A stretch of 64,000 bases of DNA. Origin: Eubacteriales bacterium. GTDB lineage: Bacteria > Bacillota > Clostridia > Oscillospirales > Oscillospiraceae. Each line of letters opens with the position of its first letter. Position 1 is the first letter of the stretch. The stretch covers positions 1 through 64,000 of the forward strand of contig JAUNPV010000010.1 of assembly GCA_030536515.1 (NCBI GenBank), given 5' to 3'. Positions 35,293-43,301 of this stretch are shown one piece after another. A program made the position numbers and the translations under genes. Below the pieces are notes generated by a model. That model saw only the letters and a program-made list of their open reading frames with translations. It made no database searches and was not told the DNA's origin.

Positions 35293-36220
35293 ACAGCATA
35301 AACAGCATCATCAGTGCCATAAGCACCGTGAACACCAGGATGCCGGGGCTGGTGAAGAAGCATTTCAGCACCCGGCGGTCCATCCACTCTCCCTGCCGCC
35401 AGGCCCGGATGTCCCGGCGCTTCACAATCAGAATGACCGCCGCTGCCAGGGTGGAGCCCACCAGCAGGCCGTAGTCCAGGATGCCGGCGGCAGTCTCGGG
35501 CAGGAGCATCAAAAGCCTTGTCAGCAGGTCCGCCACCACCAGATTGTTAAAGGCGTGCAACGCCACGGACCACCACAGGGAGTAGTTCACCGTTACATAG
35601 CCGAAAATCAGCCCCACCAGGAAGGCATAGGGGGTCTGCATCAGGTTGCCGTGGTACATTCCAAAGAGGAAGGCGGACCCCAAAATGGCAAACCGCCTGC
35701 CATAGGGCTGCAGGGACCGGAGCACCAGGCCCCGGAACAGCACCTCCTCCGCCACAGGGGCCAGGATGGAGGCGTAGAGGAACATACTGAAGGTATCTGA
35801 GGACCCGGAAATGTCCTCCAAATAGGGCATCACCGACCGGTCAAACTGGTTCAGCACCGCCTCAAGGCCGGTAATCCACAGGCTGTTCAGCAGCTGGCAG
35901 CCCACCATCAGAACGGCGGCGGCGAAGAAAATTCCGGCAGAAATAGGCTTTTCCTGGTGGAACAGCTCATTTTTCCAATATTCTCCGCCCTTCCAGCTGA
36001 TAAGGACCACGGCTCCCGCCAGAATGGTCAGAATATACCCCCAGCCGTTGCCCATCATCACATCCCAGTCGGGGACCATGCCCCGCAGGAGGAAGGCGGC
36101 CTCGTCCAGCACCGCCGCCAGGTTGGTCAGCAGGAACAAGATGGCAAAGTAGGCAAGCAGCACCCAGCCAATGGGACTGAACCGGCGGCGGAGCCATTTG
36201 TTAATCTGTTTGTCAGTCAC
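35291..36220 (-). CDS. CPBP-family intramembrane metalloprotease
   Basis: 309-aa membrane protein with about eight helices and the CPBP motifs EEVLFRGLVLRSLQ (about 158-171), FLFGMYHGNLMQ and SVALHAFNNL. Unlike the AT-rich copy at 10441 it has host-like composition and is followed on neither side by a bacteriocin gene. It overlaps the FAD-dependent protein gene by 8 nt, so it is in an operon with two oxidoreductases. Target proteins unknown. Confidence 0.92.
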   Translation of the reverse strand: MTDKQINKWLRRRFSPIGWVLLAYFAILFLLTNLAAVLDEAAFLLRGMVPDWDVMMGNGWGYILTILAGAVVLISWKGGEYWKNELFHQEKPISAGIFFAAAVLMVGCQLLNSLWITGLEAVLNQFDRSVMPYLEDISGSSDTFSMFLYASILAPVAEEVLFRGLVLRSLQPYGRRFAILGSAFLFGMYHGNLMQTPYAFLVGLIFGYVTVNYSLWWSVALHAFNNLVVADLLTRLLMLLPETAAGILDYGLLVGSTLAAAVILIVKRRDIRAWRQGEWMDRRVLKCFFTSPGILVFTVLMALMMLFML

Positions 36221-37796
36221 GGTTGTCTCCTCTCTCCAGCAGCTTTTCAGCGGTCATCATGCCGTCCAGGGCAGCGGACATAATGCCGCCTGCGTAGCCG
36301 GCTCCCTCGCCGGTGGGGTACAGCCCCCGGAGGGCCGACTGGCGGCCTTCGTCCCGGAGGATGCGCACCGGCGAGGAGCTGCGGGTCTCCGGGGCCGTGA
36401 GGACGGCGTCGGGACCGGCGAAGCCCTTCAGCTTCCCGTCCAGCAGCGGCAGGGCCTCCGAAATGGAGGCTGTGATTTTTTCCGGCAGCACATCGTGAAG
36501 GTCACACCAGTGGACCCCGGGCCGGTAGGTGGGCTCCACCGACCCAGGACCGACGGAGGGCCGTCCTGCCAGGAAGTCCTCCACCCGCTGGGCCGGGGCA
36601 CGGTAGCTGCCGCTGGCCCGGTAGGCCGCTTCCTCCACCTGCCGCTGCCAGACCATGCCGCCCAGAGGTCCCGCCGAGGGGAAGTCGGCGGGATTCACCG
36701 TCACCAGCAGGGCGGCGTTAGCGTTCTGCCCGTCTCTGGCCCAGTTGCTCATGCCGTTGGTGACGGTCCGGCCCGGCTCGCTGGCCGCCGCCACCACCTG
36801 GCCCCCGGGGCACATACAGAAGGTGTACACCGTGGCGTTTTCCAGGTGCTGGACCAGCTTATAGTCCGCCGGAGGCAGAGCGGGATTCTCCCCGCCGTAT
36901 TGGGAAGCATCCACGTTGGACTGCCGGTGCTCAATGCGCACGCCCATGGCAAAGGGCTTTGGCTCCATGGGGATGCCAGAGTTCAGCAGCATCTCAAAGG
37001 TATCCCGGGCGCTGTGGCCAATGGCCAGAATCAGATTGTCACAGGGAATTTCCTCCCCGTGATTGGTTTTTACCCCGGTGATTTGGCCGTTTTCCTGGGA
37101 AATGCCCGTCACCTGGGTGTTGAAGCAGATTTGACCACCCAGGCTGAGGATGCGGTGGCGGAGATTCTGGACCACCTCCACCAGCACGTCGGTGCCGATG
37201 TGGGGCTTGGCATCGTAGAGAATGTCCTCGTGGGCCCCGGCCTTGACGAACTGCTCCAGCACCCAGCCGATGCGGGGGTTGCTGACACCGGTGTTCAGCT
37301 TGCCGTCGGAGAAGGTCCCGGCGCCGCCCTCGCCGAACTGGACGTTGCTGGCCGGGTCCAATTCCCCGGTTTTCCAGAATTTTTCCACCTTTTCATGGCG
37401 GGATTGGGCATCCTCCCCCCGCTCCAGCACCAGAGGCCGCTGCCCCGCCATGGCCAGGACCAGGGCGGCAAACATTCCCGCCGGGCCGAAGCCCACCACC
37501 ACAGGCCGCTTTTCCGGGGCCGGGCCGGGCTTGGGGGGCCGGTAGAAGGACACCGGGGCCAGGGCGGCCCGCTTGCAGCCGCAGGCTTTCAAAATCTTCT
37601 TTTCACTGCCCTCCACCGCCACGTCAACGGTGTAGATAATTTTCACATCCGGCTTTTTCCGGGCGTCCACACTGCGCCGGACGATGCTCAGCTGCCGCAC
37701 CCGGGAATTGGGGATGCCCAGCAGCCGGGCTGCCTCGTATTGGAGCTGGTGGGCGCTGTGCTCCGGGGGCAGGGGGATATCTCGCAATCGAATCAT
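36213..37796 (-). CDS. NAD(P)/FAD-dependent oxidoreductase (large bacterial family, uncharacterised)
   Basis: 527 aa. An N-terminal domain of about 90 residues (SRVRQLSIVRRSVDARKKP) precedes a Rossmann FAD site VVVGFGPAGMFAALVLA (about 97-113), the NVQFGEGGAGTFSDGKLNTG segment and GLYPTGEGAGYAGGIMSAAL near the C-terminus. The family is widespread in anaerobes and annotated as FAD-dependent dehydrogenase; its substrate is unknown. GGGAGG precedes ATG 37796. Coupled to the upstream HI0933-like gene by an ATGA overlap. Confidence 0.9.
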   Translation of the reverse strand: MIRLRDIPLPPEHSAHQLQYEAARLLGIPNSRVRQLSIVRRSVDARKKPDVKIIYTVDVAVEGSEKKILKACGCKRAALAPVSFYRPPKPGPAPEKRPVVVGFGPAGMFAALVLAMAGQRPLVLERGEDAQSRHEKVEKFWKTGELDPASNVQFGEGGAGTFSDGKLNTGVSNPRIGWVLEQFVKAGAHEDILYDAKPHIGTDVLVEVVQNLRHRILSLGGQICFNTQVTGISQENGQITGVKTNHGEEIPCDNLILAIGHSARDTFEMLLNSGIPMEPKPFAMGVRIEHRQSNVDASQYGGENPALPPADYKLVQHLENATVYTFCMCPGGQVVAAASEPGRTVTNGMSNWARDGQNANAALLVTVNPADFPSAGPLGGMVWQRQVEEAAYRASGSYRAPAQRVEDFLAGRPSVGPGSVEPTYRPGVHWCDLHDVLPEKITASISEALPLLDGKLKGFAGPDAVLTAPETRSSSPVRILRDEGRQSALRGLYPTGEGAGYAGGIMSAALDGMMTAEKLLERGDNRD

Positions 37797-39004
37797 GTGT
37801 TCCTCCCGGCGTGGGAACCGGCCAGACGGCCCGAGCTCCACGCCCATTGTAAATTATAGCCGCCGCAGTCCCCGTCCACGTCCAGCACCTCGCCGCAGGC
37901 GTAGAGGCCGGGGACCAGGCGGCTTTCCATGGTGGTCCTGTCAAATTCTTCGGTTACCATGCCGCCGGCGGTGACCTGGGCGCAGTCCATGCCCATGGGC
38001 TCCGTCAGAGGCAGTTCAAAGGCCTTGACGCAGCGGCACACCTCGTCCAGGGCAGCCCGGTCCAGGCCGGAGATGGGCTGCTGGCTGCCGATGCCCGCCG
38101 CCTGGGTCAGCACCCGGCCAAGGCGGTTGTGGAGAATGCCCGTCAGCAGCTCCCCGGCGGGAAGCGGAGTTTTTCTTCTCATTTCCAGCATTTCCAGCAG
38201 CTTTTCCCGGGAAATATCCGGCAAAAAGTCCAGGCGGCACAGCCACTCTCCCCCGCCCTGGCACACGTCCCGGGACAGCTCAAAAATCACCGGCCCCGAC
38301 AGGCCAAACTGCGTAAATTGCAGCTCCCCGGTGCTCTGGGAGAAAATTTCCCCATTTCGAACCACGGCGGCATGGCAGTTGGCCCGGACGCCCTTAAGGC
38401 CTCCGACGCCGCCCCAGGCGGTTTTCAGCTGGACCAGGGTGGGCCGGAGCCTGGTGCACCTGTGGCCCAGGGACCGCAGCAGCCTGTAGCCGGACATGGA
38501 CCCGCCCAGCTTCGTCCCGGCAAGGCCGCCGCAGGCGATGATCAGGCGGTCACAGTGGATGCTTTCGCCGTTGCCCGCAAGGAGGAAGCCTTCTTCGGTT
38601 TTCTTCACTTTATCCACTTCAAAGCCCAGCTTTTGGGTGATATTTGGCTTTTCCAGAGCAAATCGCAGCACATCCACCACGGAATTGGCCTGGTCCGAAT
38701 AGGGATACACCCGGCCCGAAGGCTCCACCACGGTGTAAAGGCCCAGGCCCTCAAACCAGCCCAGGGTCTCCTCCGGCGGGAATTTTTCCAGGGCGAAGGC
38801 GGGAAAGGCGGCCTCGTCCCCGTGGTAGCCCCGGACGGCTGCATGGAGGTTTGTTAAATTACAGCGGCCGTTGCCGGTGGCCCCCAGCTTCCGGCCCACC
38901 CGGGCCTGCCGCTCCAGCAGCACCACCCGGACCTCCGGGTTTTCCGCCGCCGCCAGGGCCGCCGCCATCCCCGAGGCCCCGCCGCCTATAATGCCAATTA
39001 CCAT
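37793..39004 (-). CDS. HI0933/BaiN-type NAD(P)/FAD-dependent oxidoreductase
   Basis: 403-aa flavoprotein. FAD site GIIGGGASGMAAALAAAE (about 4-21), LERQARVGRKLGATGNGRCNLTN (about 30-52, the HI0933 signature), and MDCAQVTAGGMVTEEFD / GLYACGEVLDVDGDCGGYNLQ at the C-terminus. BaiN of bile-acid dehydroxylating clostridia belongs to this family, but so do many proteins of unknown role; no other bai gene is present. First gene of the operon. Confidence 0.92.
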   Translation of the reverse strand: MVIGIIGGGASGMAAALAAAENPEVRVVLLERQARVGRKLGATGNGRCNLTNLHAAVRGYHGDEAAFPAFALEKFPPEETLGWFEGLGLYTVVEPSGRVYPYSDQANSVVDVLRFALEKPNITQKLGFEVDKVKKTEEGFLLAGNGESIHCDRLIIACGGLAGTKLGGSMSGYRLLRSLGHRCTRLRPTLVQLKTAWGGVGGLKGVRANCHAAVVRNGEIFSQSTGELQFTQFGLSGPVIFELSRDVCQGGGEWLCRLDFLPDISREKLLEMLEMRRKTPLPAGELLTGILHNRLGRVLTQAAGIGSQQPISGLDRAALDEVCRCVKAFELPLTEPMGMDCAQVTAGGMVTEEFDRTTMESRLVPGLYACGEVLDVDGDCGGYNLQWAWSSGRLAGSHAGRNT

Positions 39005-39070
39005 GTTTTCCTCCCATACCCTTTGTCATCCTCGTGAGGCAAGCAGCCTGTAACGCCTAAACTTTAGCAA

Positions 39071-39217
39071 TGTCATTGTGAAGAAGTAGGGCACACTGGC
39101 GTGGCAATCCGCATCCCCTCTGTTTGGTGCATAGCACCCAGCAGTTCATTTTCCCTTCGGAAAAATGAAAAAGAGAACGGATTGCCACACCAGCCTGCTG
39201 GCTGGTTCGCAATGACA
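39071..39217. repeat. F2 repeat, full copy
   Basis: TGTCATTGTGAAG ... CGTGGCAATCCGC at left; GAACGGATTGCCACACC, mini-hairpin CCAGCCTGCTGGCTGG, TTCGCAATGACA at right. The middle shares TTTTTCATTTTTCC-like and GGTGCATAGCACC-like blocks with the 30.5-kb copy. Nothing coding in 39005-39357. Confidence 0.75.
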
Positions 39218-39357
39218 GTCTATCGTTGCAGCCGAAACGAACCACTGGGATGACAAACTTCTATATTTTTTACATTATACTCTAAAAACTTCATCTGCAC
39301 AAGAAAAATCTCTTTCAACTTTTGAAAAGATGTGTTATACTGGGTGGTGGTGATGGT

Positions 39358-40143
39358 ATGGACCGAAAAAACATTGACAAAATCGCCGCCAATCCCGAGG
39401 ATCGGCTGCTGCTGGCCAAGCTGTGGGATAAGATTAACGGCGCCATTCAAAAAAATATCCCCGCCGGCACCGGCTTTCTCTCCCCCCGGGAGCTGGAAAT
39501 GGCCCGGTTTTTATTCGGCTCTCCCCAGGGGCTTTACGCCTTCGGCGGCTACGCCGGGGCCGAGCGGAAAATGCTCGTCTACCTGCCGGACTATCTGGAA
39601 GATAGCAGCCTTTGGGACCAGGACGGGCCCCTTCGGTGCCTGCGCTGCACCTTCTACCAGGGGGACAGCCTCAGCCACCGGGATTTTCTGGGGGCTCTCA
39701 TGGGCGCCGGGGTGGCCCGGGAGACGGTGGGAGACATCTGCGTGGGCGAGGGTGTCTGCGATTTCTTCGTGACGGCGGAGATTGCCCCCTATATTTTGCA
39801 GAATTTCACCGCCGCCGGCCGGACGAAGCTGCGCATTCAGGAGATTCCCCTGGCCGAGGCCGTCATCCCCGAGCCGGAGGTGAAGGAAATCAAGGACACT
39901 CTGGCCTCCCTGCGGCTGGACAGCGTCATTGCGTCCGGCTTTCGCATTGGCCGGTCCCTGGCGGCCCAGCACATTGCCGCCGGGAAGGCCGCCATTGACG
40001 GTCTGCCCTGCGACAAGCCCGACCGGCCTGTGGCCCAGGGTATGAAAATCTCCGTCCGGGGCCTGGGCAAGCTGAAGCTCCAGACCGTCGGCGGGCGGAC
40101 CAAAAAGGACAGAATTTCGGTGGTCATCCACCGGTATGTGTGA
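39358..40143 (+). CDS. ylmH: YlmH-type S4-domain RNA-binding protein
   Basis: 261 aa. A C-terminal S4 RNA-binding domain (about 185-245: LRLDSVIASGFRIGRSLAAQHIAAGKAAIDG) follows a YlmH-specific region (FLSPRELEMARFLFG, FLGALMGAGVARETVGDICVGEG). In Bacillus YlmH has been linked to rescue of stalled ribosomes and peptidyl-tRNA. ATG 39358 is chosen because conserved sequence begins there. DUF896 follows after 9 nt. Confidence 0.93.
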   Translation: MDRKNIDKIAANPEDRLLLAKLWDKINGAIQKNIPAGTGFLSPRELEMARFLFGSPQGLYAFGGYAGAERKMLVYLPDYLEDSSLWDQDGPLRCLRCTFYQGDSLSHRDFLGALMGAGVARETVGDICVGEGVCDFFVTAEIAPYILQNFTAAGRTKLRIQEIPLAEAVIPEPEVKEIKDTLASLRLDSVIASGFRIGRSLAAQHIAAGKAAIDGLPCDKPDRPVAQGMKISVRGLGKLKLQTVGGRTKKDRISVVIHRYV

Positions 40144-40152
40144 GGTAATGTT

Positions 40153-40356
40153 ATGGACATGAACGAAGTCATCGCCAGAATCAACGTCCTGGCCAGAAAA
40201 GCAAAGCAGGGTCCCCTGACCCCCGAGGAGCTCCGGGAGCGGGATGCTCTCCGCCGCCGGTACATCGATTCCGTCAAGCAGAGCCTGGTGGGCCAGCTGG
40301 ATAACACCTACATCCTGGAGCCCGACGGCACCAAGCACAAGCTGCCGCATAAATAA
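40153..40356 (+). CDS. DUF896 / YnzC family small protein
   Basis: 67-aa helical hairpin protein: IARINVLARKAKQGPLTPEE, then RDALRRRYIDSVKQSLVGQL, the DUF896 pattern. In Bacillus members are SOS- or stress-linked but the molecular role is unclear. Co-transcribed with ylmH. Confidence 0.92.
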   Translation: MDMNEVIARINVLARKAKQGPLTPEELRERDALRRRYIDSVKQSLVGQLDNTYILEPDGTKHKLPHK

Positions 40357-40393
40357 TTCCGAATCCCCTTCGAGCTTCGGACTGCTTCTTTTT

Positions 40394-40430
40394 GCCGGAG
40401 TTGCACAAAAATGTGCAACTCCGGCCTCTT
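40394..40430 (+). terminator. Terminator after the DUF896 gene
   Basis: GCCGGAGTTGCACA - aaaa - TGTGCAACTCCGGC, perfect 14-bp stem, then CTCTTTTC. Confidence 0.88.
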
Positions 40431-40460
40431 TTCGCCCCAGGGGTGAAAGGAGGTGAAGCT

Positions 40461-40868
40461 GTGAAGGAACATATCTGCGCAGGACTGGGCATGGTCGGCG
40501 GGGCGGTGGCGGCCTTCTTCGGCGGCTGGGACGCCGCCTTTGGGGCGCTGCTGACCTGCATGGGGGTGGATTTTCTCTCCGGGAGCCTGGTGGCTCTGGT
40601 GTTCCACAAAAGCAAAAAGACCGGCTCCGGGGCCTACAATTCCGCCTACGGCCTGAAGGGCCTGTGCCGCAAGGGCCTGATGCTCCTGCTGGTGCTGGTA
40701 GGCGTCCAGACAGACGCCCTGCTGGGCGTGGACTACACCCGAAACGCCGTGTGCCTTGGCCTGTGCGCCAACGAGATTTTGTCCATCGTGGAAAATCTGG
40801 GCCTGGCGGGAATTCCCATGCCAAGGGCTATTGTAAGGGCGCTGGAGCAGTTGCAGGAAAAGGAATAG
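40461..40868 (+). CDS. Phage holin family protein (Holin_4/TcdE-like)
   Basis: 135 aa with three or four hydrophobic helices (about 8-24, 28-48, 70-90, 95-115); FGALLTCMGVDFLSGSLVAL is the Holin_4 signature. Holins make membrane pores for lysins; clostridial relatives can also help toxin export. AAAGGAGGTG precedes the GTG start. It has host-like composition and no phage neighbours. Its last ~15 codons are duplicated at 43150-43197. Confidence 0.88.
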   Translation: MKEHICAGLGMVGGAVAAFFGGWDAAFGALLTCMGVDFLSGSLVALVFHKSKKTGSGAYNSAYGLKGLCRKGLMLLLVLVGVQTDALLGVDYTRNAVCLGLCANEILSIVENLGLAGIPMPRAIVRALEQLQEKE

Positions 40869-40877
40869 GGAGGATAG

Positions 40878-40907
40878 CGGCAGCCGAGTTTCGGCTGCCG
40901 TTTTTTT
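40878..40907 (+). terminator. Terminator after the holin-like gene
   Basis: CGGCAGCCGA - gtt - TCGGCTGCCG, then seven T. It is followed by a block (TTCTTCTTTCC... GATATAATGACAAAAA) resembling the ygiQ promoter region near 45040-45080. Confidence 0.9.
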
Positions 40908-41042
40908 CTTCTTTCCTTTCTCCACGGCTTCTGATATAATGACAAAAATGGGGTTTTACTCCTTTGATATTGAAAAGCTGGAATTAAAAAACACGCAGTT
41001 GATCAACACACATAGAAGCCTGCGGTCATTTTTATCTTTTTG

Positions 41043-41071
41043 TTGAAACGCATTTGTTAATATGCTATACT
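41043..41071 (+). promoter_or_regulatory. Promoter of membrane protein copy 1
   Basis: TTGAAA (41043-41048), 17-nt spacer, TATACT (41066-41071); AGGAGG at about 41091. Confidence 0.8.
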
Positions 41072-41105
41072 AAATGATAGTATCAATTTAGGAGGATACT
41101 TTGTC

Positions 41106-42782
41106 ATGCTTGAATTACAGAAATATAAAAACAATTTCGAGCGTTTTCTCATTGTGCTAGTTATCATGTGTATCATCGCTTACCTGATTGTATATGCAAC
41201 TATGAACATTTTTGGATTTACGCTTTTTTGCGATTCCGATATGTACCTCGATACCTTGATTGCAAAATTGATGTGGGAGCAAAAGACGCTGTTTCCCGAT
41301 GGATGGGTTTTTGGCAATCAGTTCTATGTGATTGCCACACCTGTGCTTGCTGCCTTGCTATATGGAATGATAGGCAATGTTAATACTGCAATGGTATTGG
41401 CAACTGAGATTATGACTTTTTTCATCCTACTATCTTTTTGGAAGCTGCTGCGTGCACTAACAAAGGATTGCCTTGCCATTGCAGTCGGATGTATGCTTCT
41501 TCTTTCGTCCATTATTGCGCCAAACACTCCATACTCCTTCACTTCTCAGCTTTTCTTCCTGCAAGCCAGCTATTACGCCTGTTATTTGATTACATTCTGT
41601 GTTGTTTTAGGAGACTATATTCGGTCCTTTCAAGGAAACAAAGTGAGTATTTCGTGGATATTCTCACTTTTATTGTGCTTTGCTACAGGTATGCAAAGTC
41701 TTAGGCAAACAGTCATTATGGTGCTTCCTATCCTCGTATGCGAGTTATTTCTTGCTTTTCGACGATTGATATATCGGCAAAAGCCATGGTCCGAAGGAAA
41801 TTATAGCAGTTTGATTCATGCTTTCAGCTATGGCATCGCAAATATTTTAGGACTTATCACTATCAACCTACTGAATATCCCCAATACCTCTATATATGGT
41901 AATACACAGCTGACTCCAATTACTCAGATTCTAAAAAAAATTCCGCCCATCTTGGAGTGTCTATTTGAAATTACCGGCTTGAATTTTGGTTTTGCGCAAG
42001 GTGCTCCTTTGCTTCTCATATTTTTCAGCATATCTCTTGTTCTCCTCTTTTCTATTTCCCTTGTCTTGTGGGTTGTACACATAAAAGCGCAGGAAACTCC
42101 GCTAAAATTATGCTGGCTTGTATGTCTAGTAGGTATAATTGGTGTTTCTCTTTCAACCGTTTTCACAAATACAAATATCAGAACAATCTATCTTTTTCTA
42201 TGGTATCCTCTTGCTGCACTTTCTGCAATTACTATTCTCCTCAAAATTCCACGAAAGTATAAATATACGCTTGCTTTGCTCCTGTGTGTTTTTAGTTTTG
42301 GAAACCTGTTTTATAGTTATAAATACGGCGCAGAGCTTGCTCTGCAAAATGATTCATCCCTGGCCGGAAGGGCCTTCCGAAAAGCGAGGGATTACGGTTA
42401 CAGAAGTTATGCAGAAACCCTTGATAATCACGAAAATGCCAAGCAAATGTGCCAATGGGCTATGGATGGGGGCTACGAGTATCTTTATGGCGATTGGATT
42501 ACCGTTCCCCATGTAGCTGTTCATTCCGATGGTAAGCTAGAAGCCGGATGTTGGAAGGAAGGTGAGGTTTTTCAGATTCTGGGGTACATAAACCTTCAAA
42601 ATATCTATGGAACACTGGAAAATCAAAATGCACTTTATATATTTACGCCTGATGATGAAAAAACGGGCCTTCTCGCCGCTCTGGAGCGAGGAATTACCCT
42701 AACGAAGGTTGCAGAATTCGGAGAGTATATTGCATACACCTCCCCGATTCCACTTATGCAGCGCGGCGAGTCAACCACATAA
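41106..42782 (+). CDS. GT-C-like multi-pass membrane protein, AT-rich copy
   Basis: 558 aa, about 11 predicted helices and an extracellular C-terminal domain of about 130 residues (NHENAKQMCQWAMDGGYEYL...). After the first helix the loop reads FCDSDMYLDTLIAKLMWEQK; an acidic D-x-D in this loop is where GT-C glycosyltransferases hold their catalytic Asp. So lipid-linked sugar transfer to the envelope is a guess from topology. Paralogous along its length to the gene at 43302, but far more AT-rich than that copy and than the region. No family name recognised. Confidence 0.8.
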   Translation: MLELQKYKNNFERFLIVLVIMCIIAYLIVYATMNIFGFTLFCDSDMYLDTLIAKLMWEQKTLFPDGWVFGNQFYVIATPVLAALLYGMIGNVNTAMVLATEIMTFFILLSFWKLLRALTKDCLAIAVGCMLLLSSIIAPNTPYSFTSQLFFLQASYYACYLITFCVVLGDYIRSFQGNKVSISWIFSLLLCFATGMQSLRQTVIMVLPILVCELFLAFRRLIYRQKPWSEGNYSSLIHAFSYGIANILGLITINLLNIPNTSIYGNTQLTPITQILKKIPPILECLFEITGLNFGFAQGAPLLLIFFSISLVLLFSISLVLWVVHIKAQETPLKLCWLVCLVGIIGVSLSTVFTNTNIRTIYLFLWYPLAALSAITILLKIPRKYKYTLALLLCVFSFGNLFYSYKYGAELALQNDSSLAGRAFRKARDYGYRSYAETLDNHENAKQMCQWAMDGGYEYLYGDWITVPHVAVHSDGKLEAGCWKEGEVFQILGYINLQNIYGTLENQNALYIFTPDDEKTGLLAALERGITLTKVAEFGEYIAYTSPIPLMQRGESTT

Positions 42783-42787
42783 GTTTT

Positions 42788-42829
42788 GAGCCATTCTTTT
42801 CATCAAGCGGAAAGAATGGCTCTTTTTCT
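42788..42829 (+). terminator. Terminator after membrane protein copy 1
   Basis: GAGCCATTCTTT / AAAGAATGGCTC with an 11-nt loop, then TTTTTCTTTTTT. Downstream is a TATAATGACAAAAA promoter block matching that of ygiQ. Confidence 0.88.
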
Positions 42830-42890
42830 TTTTTCCTTTCCCCCAAACTTCTGCTATAATGACAAAAAGAACTTTTAGGAGGTAGGCAAA

Positions 42891-42989
42891 ATGTTTCTGC
42901 CCATTTCGAAGGAGGAAATGCTGGACCGGGGCTGGAAGAGCTGTGATTTTGTTTATGTCATTGGCGATGCCTATAGGGATTCCGTGTAG
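42891..42989 (+). pseudogene. 5' fragment of ygiQ (duplicated remnant)
   Basis: Codes [20 protein letters not shown] and twelve more residues, then a stop (TAG). The first 28 codons match the start of the intact ygiQ at 45102 with three substitutions, and the preceding promoter and AGGAGGTAGG box are duplicated too. The match ends at GDAY; the rest of the gene is missing. Confidence 0.88.
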
Positions 42990-43130
42990 CTATTGGGCTT
43001 TAACTTTTGCTGGAGCCTTGCCCTCGCTTGGGGCTTTATATGCGATTCCTGTTCGTCAGGCCAGAGATTTGCCTCCGCCTTCCTTCAGATTCCGCCTCAC
43101 GACGTACACCCTTGGCTTTGGCTATATTCA
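42990..43130 (-). other. Probable group II intron fragment (non-coding)
   Basis: Read on the minus strand this stretch contains GTGTACGTCGTGAGGCGGAA, TCTGAAGGAAGGCGGAGGCA, CTGACGAACAGGAATCGCAT and ATAGCTACACGGAATCC in that order, which I recognise as resembling domain I of clostridial group II introns. No reverse transcriptase and no domain V hairpin are present, so it is a scrap. Recognition is from memory, without a search. Confidence 0.5.
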
Positions 43131-43146
43131 TCCCACTACCAGACGG

Positions 43147-43197
43147 ATGCAGAGGGCTATCGTAAGAGCGCTGGAACAGTTGCAGAAAGCGGAATAA
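43147..43197 (+). pseudogene. 3' fragment of the holin-like gene (duplicated remnant)
   Basis: Reads ...RAIVRALEQLQKAE then TAA, matching the intact holin C-terminus RAIVRALEQLQEKE (40827-40868). It is followed by its own terminator, as in the original. Confidence 0.85.
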
Positions 43198-43202
43198 TGA
43201 TG

Positions 43203-43238
43203 AAGCGGGCAGCCTCACTTGGGGCTGCCCGCTTTTTT
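43203..43238 (+). terminator. Terminator after the holin fragment
   Basis: AAGCGGGCAGCC / GGCTGCCCGCTT with an 8-nt loop, then TTTTTT; positional equivalent of 40878-40907 but with a different stem sequence. Confidence 0.88.
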
Positions 43239-43243
43239 ATAGC

Positions 43244-43272
43244 TTGCAACACCCGGAAAATGGTGCTATACT
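43244..43272 (+). promoter_or_regulatory. Promoter of membrane protein copy 2
   Basis: TTGCAA (43244-43249), 17-nt spacer, TATACT (43267-43272). Confidence 0.82.
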
Positions 43273-43301
43273 AAGGAAAAACGAAAAACAGGAGTTTTAG
43301 T

